64,000 bases of DNA from Saccharibacillus alkalitolerans (GTDB lineage Bacteria; Bacillota; Bacilli; Paenibacillales; Paenibacillaceae). Below the pieces are notes generated by a model. That model saw only the letters and a program-made list of their open reading frames with translations. It was not told the DNA's origin and did not search any database. The position numbers were made by a program, and so were the translations under genes. The stretch spans positions 1 to 64,000 of the forward strand of contig NZ_JAAFGS010000009.1 of the NCBI RefSeq assembly GCF_011090185.1, written 5' to 3'. Of this stretch, positions 37,880 to 45,762 are shown piece by piece (position 1 is the stretch's first letter; each line of letters begins with the position of its first letter).

Positions 37880-37958
37880 GCGATCAACCTCGCTTTCGTA
37901 GGGACATTGTCTGGAGGATAAGCGGCCGAAATCGGCCTTGCTTTTATCCTACGCTTCT

Positions 37959-37987
37959 AGTTTACCATTTTCAAATGCCGATGTCAT
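37959..37987 (-). promoter_or_regulatory. sigma-A promoter of clpP-clpX
   Basis: Minus strand: ATGACA (37987-37982), 17-base spacer, TAAACT (37964-37959). About 80 bases upstream of clpP and after the tig terminator. Confidence 0.65.
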
Positions 37988-38056
37988 TTTTCGGAGGCGA
38001 GAAATCGCCTTGAAACCGGAAAGAGATAAAAAAACCTTCTTTTTACAGTTTCTAAA

Positions 38057-38094
38057 CAAAAGAACAAGGCACGCATAAGATCATACGTGCCTTG
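38057..38094 (-). terminator. terminator after tig
   Basis: Perfect 9-base stem CAAGGCACG (38065-38073) / CGTGCCTTG (38086-38094), on the minus strand followed by TTCTTTTGTTT. It lies 33 bases past the tig stop. Confidence 0.75.
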
Positions 38095-38126
38095 CCTATG
38101 CAAGTCAAGCTATTGACTTATTCCGC

Positions 38127-39431
38127 TTACTCGGCCGAAGCCGCGACTTCCTTGCTGTTTTCAAGCAGGAACTCGATCGTTTTGCGCAGGGTGATCTCGT
38201 CGTTCAGGCTTGCCAGCGAACCGTTGGCACCCAGAATGCTGCGGATCTCATCCACGCTGCGCTTGTACATGTCAGCCATCGACTGAAGCTCTTTTTCGAC
38301 GTCCTCTTCGGAAGCGGAGATGCTCTCTTCCTTCGCGATCGCTTCGAGCACCAGGTTGTTGCGCACGCGCTTTTCGGCGTCGGACTTCATCTGTCCGCGC
38401 AGGTCTTCGGCCGTTTGGCCGGAGAAGCTCGTGTACATTTCCAGGTTCATGCCCTGCTGGCGAAGACGGTTGTCGAAGTCGCGCATCATGTTCTCGACTT
38501 CGCTCTCCACCATAGCTTCCGGAATTTCGACTTCCGCGTTCGCCGATACCGCTTCGACAACCGCGCCTTCGCGCGCCGCGTCGCTCTCGCGCTGTTTGCG
38601 GTCCGCGATTTGTTTCTTCAGATCTTCCTTGTACTCGTCCAGCGTCTCGAATTCGCTTACGTCTTTGGCGAACTCGTCGTCCAGCTCAGGAAGCTGTTTG
38701 CGTTTGATTTCGTGCAGCTTCACTTTGAAGACCGCTTCTTTGCCGGCCAGTTCGGCAGCATGGTAAGCTTCAGGGAACGTTACGTTAACGTCCTTGGAGT
38801 CGCCCGTGGACATGCCCACAACCTGCTCTTCGAAGCCCGGGATGAACGAACCCGATCCCAGTTCGAGCGAGTAGTTCTCGGCTTTGCCGCCTTCGAACGC
38901 TTCGTCGCCTACGTATCCGTCGAAGTCGATGGATACGACGTCGCCGTTAGCCGCAGCTTCTTCGTCCACGACGATCAGCTCGGCGTGACGGCTCTGCAGA
39001 CGCTCCAGCTCGGAGGCGATTTCTTCGTCCGTTACGCTGACTTCGGATACAGGCACTTCCACGCCTTTGTATTCGCCCAGCTTCACTTCCGGCTTAACGG
39101 TTACTTTCGCTTTGAACTTCAGCGCTTGGCCTTTGCCGAACTGCTCGATGTCGATTTCCGGACGGTCGACCGGGAAGATCCCCGCTTCTTCTACCGCTTC
39201 GCTGTAAGCTTCCGGCAGCAGAATGTCGATCGCGTCGTTGTACAGGCTTTCCACGCCGAAGCGCGCTTCGAAGATCGACCGCGGCACTTTGCCTTTGCGG
39301 AAGCCCGGAACGCTGGCCTGCTTTACGACTTTTTGGAATGCTTTATCGAGCGCGGACGCGACGCGTTCCGCTTCAACTTCGACTTCAAGAACGCCAAGGT
39401 TCTTTTCCGTTTTTTCCCAACTTGCTTTCAT
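38127..39431 (-). CDS. tig: trigger factor
   Basis: Ribosome-associated chaperone and peptidyl-prolyl isomerase, 434 residues. N-terminal ribosome-binding domain with the signature VPGFRKGKVPRSIFEARFG (about 39-57), central FKBP-type PPIase domain (about 150-245: DVVSIDFDGYVGDEAFEGG, LGSGSFIPGFEEQVVGM), and the helical C-terminal chaperone domain. GGAGGGG precedes the ATG. A weak TTGCGA-17-TTAAAT promoter is upstream on the minus strand (about 39510-39480). It heads the proteostasis cluster tig, clpP, clpX. Confidence 0.96.
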   Translation of the reverse strand: MKASWEKTEKNLGVLEVEVEAERVASALDKAFQKVVKQASVPGFRKGKVPRSIFEARFGVESLYNDAIDILLPEAYSEAVEEAGIFPVDRPEIDIEQFGKGQALKFKAKVTVKPEVKLGEYKGVEVPVSEVSVTDEEIASELERLQSRHAELIVVDEEAAANGDVVSIDFDGYVGDEAFEGGKAENYSLELGSGSFIPGFEEQVVGMSTGDSKDVNVTFPEAYHAAELAGKEAVFKVKLHEIKRKQLPELDDEFAKDVSEFETLDEYKEDLKKQIADRKQRESDAAREGAVVEAVSANAEVEIPEAMVESEVENMMRDFDNRLRQQGMNLEMYTSFSGQTAEDLRGQMKSDAEKRVRNNLVLEAIAKEESISASEEDVEKELQSMADMYKRSVDEIRSILGANGSLASLNDEITLRKTIEFLLENSKEVAASAE

Positions 39432-39606
39432 ATTAAGTATTCCCCTCCAACGATTAGCTATCAGATAAGTGAATTTAACATACTGCTTTCACGTTCGCAA
39501 TAACCATTCCATCATAACCAAATTCCCCGTGGATTTCAAGCGTCAACCGGAACGGGGCGCCAAGTCGGCCGGTACGCGCCTGAAAAAGTAACCGTTTCCC
39601 GTCCGC

Positions 39607-40524
39607 CTACCTTCCTCCGCTTCTCCGGGAAAAGGCTCGGAGCGATCGTTCCGCCCGCTCGAAGCGGAAGCGCAGTTCGCCCGTAATGCCGTAAGCTTCG
39701 CGGATTTCTTCCGCCCGCCCGCCGCCTTCCAGCGTCTCGGACGCATGCGCATGCAGCGCCGCGGCCCAGGCATCCAATTCGTTCTCTTCGCCGCGGACGA
39801 GCGAATCGTAATCCGACGTTCCGTAAGCCGACATCAGAAACTGGATCCACAGCTCGCGCGCAAAATAAAACGTCGAGGGATCGCCGTTGTCCGTCTGCGC
39901 GGCCACCCTTTCCAGCACGTCGGCGGCGGCCGGCGGAAAATCGTCCGGCGACGACGGAGTGCGCTCGATCTCCAATTCCAGCGTCGCCCCGCCTCTCGGC
40001 AGCCGAACCGTGCCGGAAGCCCCTCTTCGCCGCAGCGTCTGCAGCACGCGGAATTGAAGCAGCGGATGAAGCTCCGCCGATTCCAGCCATCTTATGATCT
40101 CAAGGTCCGTTTCCGGATTTTCCAGGTAGGCCAACTGCTCCAGCGCTATCTGCCCCCGCTCCGTCAGCGGCTCTCCGATCGCCCGACTCAGCAGTTCGCG
40201 TTCGTAACCGGCGTCTTCCCGCTGCTTCTCCATCGTCCGCCGGCGAAGCGCCTGCGCTTCGTCTTCCGGTTCTTCGCCCGCCAGCACCGCCTCGTTGCCG
40301 TAAGCGTCCCGGGCACCGCCCGGAAAAGCGACTCGCAGCCACTCCAACAGCGTATTCCACTCCTGGCGTCTGCGTTCGTCCTGTCCTTCGCAGCCCAGCA
40401 AAAATTCCAACGTTTCCATGGCTTCTCCGTAGCGCTCGGTCTCCAGCATCCGGGTTACCCGCTCTTGATAGTGATCGAGCGTGTTGGGCAGCAGCACGAC
40501 GTCCGCCTTGCCTTTCTTTCGCAT
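39607..40524 (-). CDS. conserved hypothetical protein, TPR-like
   Basis: A 305-residue soluble protein. Residues about 14-45 (LDHYQERVTRMLETERYGEA) look like one TPR-type helical hairpin; the rest is helical and rich in arginine, glutamate and leucine, with a segment at 160-175 (SAELHPLLQFRVLQTLRRRG) that resembles HEAT-like helices. I recognise no enzyme motif. The ATG at 40524 is the only start after an in-frame stop, but the AAAGGAGG site is about 17 bases away, further than usual. Located between tig and a tRNA gene; function unknown. Confidence 0.7.
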   Translation of the reverse strand: MRKKGKADVVLLPNTLDHYQERVTRMLETERYGEAMETLEFLLGCEGQDERRRQEWNTLLEWLRVAFPGGARDAYGNEAVLAGEEPEDEAQALRRRTMEKQREDAGYERELLSRAIGEPLTERGQIALEQLAYLENPETDLEIIRWLESAELHPLLQFRVLQTLRRRGASGTVRLPRGGATLELEIERTPSSPDDFPPAAADVLERVAAQTDNGDPSTFYFARELWIQFLMSAYGTSDYDSLVRGEENELDAWAAALHAHASETLEGGGRAEEIREAYGITGELRFRFERAERSLRAFSRRSGGR

Positions 40525-40751
40525 GTTGTCGATAGGTCAACCCTCCTTTCCCGCAGGCCAGCTTCCGCTCTCAAGATGATCGTGAGGCTAAATTATAGCA
40601 TAAGCCGGAGCAAACCGCCCACTCGCTGCATTTAGATGTAAGGATGCGCGAAAAAGCGAACCGCTCGGAGCAAAAGATATTTTTTTTGCCAATAAGCTTG
40701 CAAGAACCTCTTCTTTATGATATATTAATTTCTGTTCTGTTTTCACTTTTT

Positions 40752-40825
40752 GTCCCAGTAGCTCAGTTGGATAGAGCATGCGCCTTCTAAGCGCACGGTC
40801 GGGGGTTCGAATCCCTCCTGGGACG
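40752..40825 (+). tRNA. tRNA-Arg (anticodon TCT)
   Basis: A 74-base cloverleaf: acceptor GTCCCAG pairs with CTGGGAC, D-loop AGCTCAGTTGGATAGAGC, anticodon stem TGCGC/GCGCA with loop CTTCTAA giving anticodon TCT (AGA/AGG codons), and T-arm GGGGGTTCGAATCCCTC. The 3' CCA is not encoded. It is a single tRNA, followed 9 bases later by a strong terminator. It lies on the plus strand, divergent from the genes to its left. Confidence 0.97.
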
Positions 40826-40833
40826 TAAAAGGC

Positions 40834-40863
40834 AAAGCTCTCCCTTCGGGAGAGCTTTTTTTT
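40834..40863 (+). terminator. terminator after tRNA-Arg
   Basis: Stem AAGCTCTCCC / GGGAGAGCTT (40835-40844 and 40848-40857) with loop TTC and a run of eight T (40856-40863). Confidence 0.9.
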
Positions 40864-41039
40864 CGTTCTCGCCCTTTTAATTTCTCTTCGCCCCGCATCT
40901 TCGCCGATCCGTATGACTGCGTCGAACGTCCCGTTAACTCCGCCTTTTATGCCCGCCCGTCATACGTTTCCGGCCGCTTTGCAGACCCATCCCTCCCTTT
41001 TGCAGACTGCAGACCCATTGTGCGTCCTGCCGTCCGGCT

Positions 41040-41048
41040 TGCTATAAT
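41040..41048 (+). promoter_or_regulatory. extended -10 promoter of the AAA/TPR/PH operon
   Basis: TGCTATAAT: perfect TATAAT (41043-41048) preceded by the TGn extension. The best -35-like sequence, TTGTGC (41018), is 19 bases away, which is tolerable for an extended -10 promoter. It lies about 100 bases before the AAA gene and after the tRNA terminator. Confidence 0.6.
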
Positions 41049-41151
41049 TTGAACAGCCCTCGGCTCGATGACGAGCGACGCGCCGACGGAATCGTGTACG
41101 AAACGGCGGCGGAAACATCCGCGCGCCGACGAAAAGGAGATTGCCCTAATA

Positions 41152-42543
41152 ATGAAGCGATTGGAATGGACAAAGAGAATGGCGCTGCTGCATCCGGAAG
41201 ACGCCGAGACCCGCTATTGGCTGGGCGAGGAATTGGAGCGCGCCGGCCATTACGCCGAAGCGCTGCGCGCGTACGGAGAAGGTCTCGCCGTATGCCGCGA
41301 CGAATCGGAACGCATGGCGCTGCTTGAGGCGCTGACGCGCGCAAGCCGAGCGCTGCAGGGCGGTTCGGCCGCCCCTAAGGATGATCTTCCTTCCGAGGCA
41401 AGTCAGGCGCCGCCGAGCGGCGCGGCGAAGCTGCCGCCGGAAAACGAAGAAACCGCGAAAGAGACGAATCCCGGCCTGACGCCTCGAATCCGCGAGCACG
41501 ATGCCGACCACGGGGAAGACGGCTTCAAGAAACTTACATTGGACGAAGAATCGGACGATCCGACGAGCGAAGGCACGGACGAAGAATCCGTCATCTCCCC
41601 GTCTTCGCGCTCCTCGGCCGCGCGAGCCGGGCTGCAGGTCGTCGACGGCGGCCGTACCCCTGCCGCGGCTTCGCCGCAGGCGAACGTGATCCGCTTCGAA
41701 GACGTGGCGGGACTCGAAGAGCTTAAGAAGACGATCCGGATCCGAATCATCAGTCCCTTCCAGAATCAGGGGCTGTTCTCGAAATTCCGCAAAAAATCCG
41801 GCGGCGGAGTGCTTCTGTACGGCCCTCCGGGCTGCGGCAAGACGTTTATCGCCCGGGCGACGGCCGGCGAATGCGGCGCAAACTTCATTCCGGTCAGCGT
41901 TACCGACATCTTGGACCCGTACATCGGCGTCAGCGAACGCAATCTGAAAGATTTGTTCGACAAGGCGCGGCAGCAGAAGCCCAGCATCATGTTTTTCGAC
42001 GAAGTCGATACGCTGGGCTATAACCGCAGCCGATCTTCCTCCAGCATGCGCGGCGTCAGCGATACGTTCCTGACCGAAATGGAAGGCCTCGACACGAATA
42101 CCGATCAGGTGCTGATCCTCGGCGCGACCAACATGCCGTGGGATGTCGACAACGCGCTCAAGCGTCCGGGACGATTCGATCGCCTGGTCTTTGTCGCGCC
42201 GCCCGACGAGCAGGCCCGCGAGCAGATGTTTCGCTTGAAGCTCGAAGGCCGCTACGTCGATTCGATCGACTACGCTCTCTTATCGTCCCGGACGGATCTG
42301 TTCTCCGGCGCGGACATCGAAAATTTATGCGAACGCGCGGCGGAGCGCGCGATCGGGGACATCCTGGAAACCGGACGCGAGCGTCCGATTACGATGGACG
42401 ACTTCGAGGCGGAGCTGCGGGATGCCCGGCCGTCGACGCTGGAATGGCTGCGCACCGTCAAAAATTACGTCAAGTACGCCAACCAGTCGGGCGTTTACAA
42501 CGAAGTCGAAGCTTTTCTCGCCAAATACGGAAGACGGATTTGA
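41152..42543 (+). CDS. AAA family ATPase, CDC48/VCP-like, with TPR-like N-terminus
   Basis: A 463-residue classical-clade AAA ATPase. Residues 1-70 form helical TPR-like repeats (DAETRYWLGEELERAGHYAE), 71-175 are an acidic low-complexity linker, and 180-430 are one AAA module: FEDVAGLEELKK, Walker A GPPGCGKT (224-231), Walker B IMFFDEVD (289-296), sensor-1 GATN (334-337) and the RPGRFDR arginine-finger motif (348-354), then a helical lid. Such ATPases remodel protein complexes; this one's substrate is unknown. ATG at 41152 has AAAGGAG 12 bases upstream. First gene of a three-gene operon. Confidence 0.88.
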   Translation: MKRLEWTKRMALLHPEDAETRYWLGEELERAGHYAEALRAYGEGLAVCRDESERMALLEALTRASRALQGGSAAPKDDLPSEASQAPPSGAAKLPPENEETAKETNPGLTPRIREHDADHGEDGFKKLTLDEESDDPTSEGTDEESVISPSSRSSAARAGLQVVDGGRTPAAASPQANVIRFEDVAGLEELKKTIRIRIISPFQNQGLFSKFRKKSGGGVLLYGPPGCGKTFIARATAGECGANFIPVSVTDILDPYIGVSERNLKDLFDKARQQKPSIMFFDEVDTLGYNRSRSSSSMRGVSDTFLTEMEGLDTNTDQVLILGATNMPWDVDNALKRPGRFDRLVFVAPPDEQAREQMFRLKLEGRYVDSIDYALLSSRTDLFSGADIENLCERAAERAIGDILETGRERPITMDDFEAELRDARPSTLEWLRTVKNYVKYANQSGVYNEVEAFLAKYGRRI

Positions 42544-42576
42544 TTCTGCAGCCGACATCCCCGAGAGGAGAACCTT

Positions 42577-43797
42577 ATGCCCAATTTCCATGCGGCGCCG
42601 GAATTCGACGCGCGAAGCGAAACCGAAAACATGATGTGGGACCATTTCGAAAATGCCCTCTACGAAGCCGCAATCGTTCAGGCGCGGCAGCTGCTGTCAG
42701 CTTCGCCTGACGACCTTCACGGCTTATACGTCCTTGCGGAAAGCTTGAGAAGAAGCGGACGTCCGGACGCGGCCGACGAAGTCGTGCGCGCTTTGATCTC
42801 GCAGCATCCGGAGCGTTCCGAAGGACCGGAGGTCCTCGGCAACCTGGCCGAAGACCGCGGACGGCTGAGCGACGCGATCGCCCACTACGAACAAGCGCTC
42901 CGAATCGAACCGGAATCCGCGCTGTACCACTACCGGCTGTCTTACTTGCTGAACGAACAGCTCGTTCGCATGCCCCGCCTGCGCCAGCTTTTCCGCAAAA
43001 TCGAGTTCTATCCCGATTTTCTCGCGTTGGCGGAACGGGCGCAGCAGGAACTGCTGACGGCTATCCGCCTGGGCGGCGCCAACGTGGTATCCCTGACCAA
43101 ACGGGCGGAGCAGCTTGCCCTGCTGTTCGAGACGGAAGCCGCCGACGAGCACTATCGCGAGGCCGTTGCGGCAGATCCCCGCTTCGCTTATACCCACGGT
43201 TCCTACGCCGCTTTTTTGCTGAAGGAAGGCGAGCTGAAGAAGGCCCGCGATCATGCCGAGCAGGCCTTGATGCTGGACCCTTACGACGAGAACGCGCTGG
43301 AAGTCAAACGATGGATCGAAATCGGGGAAGATCAGCCCGCGAAGCTGCACGCTTACTGGTTCGACTGCCTGTCCAGCCGGCCTGCCGAAATTTTCGACCG
43401 GCCGGAACATCTGAAAAAGGCGATTCTTCTCCATGCGCGAGCGGGAAAATACCCGCTTCACCTGTACGACCGGTATTTCAAGCGCGCGGAAACGGACGAT
43501 TTCGAAATTGCCTTGCTGTACGGGCAGGCTCTCTGCGGCGAATTTGAATACGGCAGGGCGCTGAAGCATTTCAAAAAGCTTCAAAGCGAACACCCCGAAA
43601 ACGCCGACGTGAACGATTGGGTCCGCAAACTTTCCGCATACGGCGCGTTCCGGCTGCATGCGGGCCCGTTGCTGTACCGGACGGCCGCGAACGCTCTTTG
43701 GACGGCGGCCCTCTGCTGCAGCGGGCTGCTTGCGCTTCCGCGCGCGCTTTCGCGCGGCGCGAAAGCGCGGCGGATGCGCAGGGAGGCGCTCCGATGA
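42577..43797 (+). CDS. tetratricopeptide repeat protein with C-terminal membrane segment
   Basis: A 406-residue protein with TPR hairpins at about 20-130 (DLHGLYVLAESLRRSGRPDA, GRLSDAIAHYEQALRIEPES) and again at 190-250 (FAYTHGSYAAFLLKEGELKK, ARDHAEQALMLDPYDENALE). Near the C-terminus a hydrophobic stretch (about 368-388, ALWTAALCCSGLLALPRAL) is followed by a basic tail, so it may be tail-anchored with the repeats in the cytoplasm. It begins 33 bases after the ATPase gene and overlaps the next gene by ATGA. TPRs suggest an adaptor for the ATPase. Confidence 0.8.
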   Translation: MPNFHAAPEFDARSETENMMWDHFENALYEAAIVQARQLLSASPDDLHGLYVLAESLRRSGRPDAADEVVRALISQHPERSEGPEVLGNLAEDRGRLSDAIAHYEQALRIEPESALYHYRLSYLLNEQLVRMPRLRQLFRKIEFYPDFLALAERAQQELLTAIRLGGANVVSLTKRAEQLALLFETEAADEHYREAVAADPRFAYTHGSYAAFLLKEGELKKARDHAEQALMLDPYDENALEVKRWIEIGEDQPAKLHAYWFDCLSSRPAEIFDRPEHLKKAILLHARAGKYPLHLYDRYFKRAETDDFEIALLYGQALCGEFEYGRALKHFKKLQSEHPENADVNDWVRKLSAYGAFRLHAGPLLYRTAANALWTAALCCSGLLALPRALSRGAKARRMRREALR

Positions 43798-44915
43798 ACG
43801 CCGCCGAACGGGCCGTCCGCGAAGTATGCCTGGGCCTGCCCGGCGTCCTGCCGGCGGAAAAGCTTTCGCCCCGAAAAAAAGCTTACATCGGGCGAAGCCT
43901 GGGCATCCGCCCGGACGACGGACTGCTTGTTTTTTTCGAATCGTCGAGACCGGGACGACAGCACGGAGGCGTCGCCTTCTGCCGGAACGGCATGTACTGG
44001 AAAACGACCGCCGCTCCGCTGTTTTTCGATTGGGAGCTGCTCGGCCGAAACGCGTTTATCCGAATCGGGAAAAAGCCGCACGTTTTGTGCCTGCACGGAC
44101 ACGAACTTTCGGTGACGGGGCTGCGCCCGGAGCGCGAACAATGGATCGATGCGCTGTACGCCCTCAAAGAAGCGTTGGGCTTGAATCCCGTCCCTTCGGA
44201 AGGACCGCTCAGCCCAAGGCAGCGGCACCTTCTGGAAGAGCGCTCTCCCGCGGCGGACATTCGCTTCATCCGGGAACTTTGCCGCCGCAGCGGATTGTTC
44301 CCCCGGGATCGGGGCCTGGCTTCCGGGGAGCGCGAACCGAACGCGCGCCGCGACCTTTTTCGCATTCCTCCGTCCGAAACGCTGTTCGCTTTTTACGATA
44401 CCGGCTGGTTTGCACGCGGCCGCCGAGGACTTGCTTTGACCGATGTCGGTCTGTATCTTCGCGACGCCTACCCCGCCGAGCACGGATTGTCCGAATATTT
44501 TCTGCCGTATTCGCGAATGGACGGCCGCCGGAAGCTCGAAAAAGTCGGTTACCAGATCGGCTACGGCGATACGGTCATTTACTTCGGCTGGAACGCGGAA
44601 GCCGCTTTCCGCTTGTTTCGGACGCTGCTGACGTACGTGTCTTCCCTGCATGCCGAAGGGGCGGAACAGGCCGCCGCGTTCCCGTATGCGCCTTCCGCCC
44701 TCGACCCCTGGGACGTATCGTCACTGCCCGAGAGCGCGGACGGCGCCGAATGGCTCGTCTCGGACGACGGCATGGTCCGCGGTTTCCATACCGCCGAAGA
44801 GATCGAGCGGGCGATTCGCGCCGGCAGGCTGCGCTCCGAAGCGGCCCGCTTTTTCCGATACGGGGAAACGCGCTGGCTGGAACCTCGCGAGGCCGGCATT
44901 TCGGTTCCGCTTTGA
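43794..44915 (+). CDS. protein with two PH-like domains and a GYF_2-like C-terminus
   Basis: A 373-residue protein not assigned to a characterised family. Two segments, about 41-130 and 193-287, share a pattern (hydrophobic strand, then GVAFCRNGMYWK in one and GLALTDVGLYLRD in the other, then strands and a closing helix) like bacterial PH-type domains, so I infer a duplicated PH-like fold. Residues 318-373 (EWLVSDDGMVRGFHTAEEIE, then GRL and RWLEP) match the pattern of GYF_2/DUF4339 domains, which bind peptides. ATG at 43794 overlaps the upstream stop and has GGGAGG. Last gene of the operon; a strong palindromic terminator follows. Confidence 0.72.
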   Translation: MNAAERAVREVCLGLPGVLPAEKLSPRKKAYIGRSLGIRPDDGLLVFFESSRPGRQHGGVAFCRNGMYWKTTAAPLFFDWELLGRNAFIRIGKKPHVLCLHGHELSVTGLRPEREQWIDALYALKEALGLNPVPSEGPLSPRQRHLLEERSPAADIRFIRELCRRSGLFPRDRGLASGEREPNARRDLFRIPPSETLFAFYDTGWFARGRRGLALTDVGLYLRDAYPAEHGLSEYFLPYSRMDGRRKLEKVGYQIGYGDTVIYFGWNAEAAFRLFRTLLTYVSSLHAEGAEQAAAFPYAPSALDPWDVSSLPESADGAEWLVSDDGMVRGFHTAEEIERAIRAGRLRSEAARFFRYGETRWLEPREAGISVPL

Positions 44916-44958
44916 TTTCCGGACGCCCGGTCTTTCCGCCGCCCGGACCGCTTCGCGC

Positions 44959-45004
44959 AAAAGACCGCTTCGCTTTGCCGTACGGCAAAGCGAAGCGGTC
45001 TTTT
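44959..45004. terminator. 46-base perfect palindrome, bidirectional terminator
   Basis: Perfectly self-complementary from 44959 to 45004, centred between 44981 and 44982, with AAAA at the left and TTTT(T) at the right ends. It lies between convergent genes (stop at 44915 on plus, stop at 45013 on minus) and can terminate both. Confidence 0.9.
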
Positions 45005-45012
45005 TATGCGGA

Positions 45013-45585
45013 TTATCGCACAGAAGGCGGGGTAGGCGGCTTAGGAACGGAAGGCCCCGAAGGTCCGGGAGGCGATACCGGCGGTCGCGACGGCGAGGAC
45101 GGCGCGGTCGACGAATCGCCCGAGCCGCTCTTTTTGGTGATCATGACCCGTCCTCCGTTTTGATCCCACTGCAGATCGGCATCGAACAATTGGGCCGCGG
45201 CCCGGACGGGCACCATGGTCTTGTTCTCGTAAGAAAGCGGCGCCGCTTCCAACATGATGCTTTGGCCGTTGCGCCGCGCCTCCCGGCTTCCGAGCGTCAG
45301 CACGTAGCGGTCTCCGTCTTCTCCGCCGGTGATCGTCACCGTGCGCCACGTCTTATTGTAGCGGAACGAATAGTCGCCGAGTCCTTTGAGGTCGGTAAGC
45401 GTCAAATAAGTCCTTCCTTGCCGGACCAGCACGTCGCCCGACGCCAGCCTGCCGTTTATGTATACGGACGTCGTCGCCGCGGAGGCGTTCTCCCCGAGCG
45501 GCATAATCGACGCGGGCGCAATCAGTGCCGCGGCCAGCACCGCCATCGCCGCCTTCTTCGCTTTTTTCCCAAAACTCGTGTTCAT
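45013..45585 (-). CDS. secreted protein with copper amine oxidase N-terminal-like domain
   Basis: A 190-residue exported protein. A signal peptide (about 1-37, KKAAMAVLAAALIAPASIMP ending ENASA-A) precedes a single copper amine oxidase N-terminal-like domain (about 40-150: VYINGRLASGDVLVRQGRTY, then APLSYENKTMVPVRAAAQLF, then WDQNGGRVMITK). This domain is common in surface proteins of Paenibacillaceae and does not itself imply oxidase activity. The last 35 residues are a Ser/Pro-rich tail, perhaps a wall-spanning linker. GGGGAGGA precedes the ATG. The function is unknown. Confidence 0.82.
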   Translation of the reverse strand: MNTSFGKKAKKAAMAVLAAALIAPASIMPLGENASAATTSVYINGRLASGDVLVRQGRTYLTLTDLKGLGDYSFRYNKTWRTVTITGGEDGDRYVLTLGSREARRNGQSIMLEAAPLSYENKTMVPVRAAAQLFDADLQWDQNGGRVMITKKSGSGDSSTAPSSPSRPPVSPPGPSGPSVPKPPTPPSVR

Positions 45586-45762
45586 GGTTCGTCCTCCCCT
45601 TATTCCGGCGCTTTTTCCAGTCTCTCCTACCGCTTTTTTAACCCTTCGTCCGCCGCTTCAATCTCTCCCGTTCGGAGGAACCCTTTCGAAGCCTGGACAT
45701 AGAAAAACCGCCTGCCGATCAGGCAGACGGTTTAGACAGCAAACGGAATTTCGGCCAAGCGG

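Noticed and set aside
37880-38056. CtsR or CIRCE heat-shock operator before clpP
   Set aside because: Neither the GGTCAAA heptad repeat nor the CIRCE inverted repeat is present in the clpP or lonA upstream regions.
40752-41152. tRNA-Arg as attachment site of an integrated element
   Set aside because: No duplicate of the tRNA 3' end was found in the following sequence, and no integrase is present; the AAA operon cannot be called an island from this window alone.
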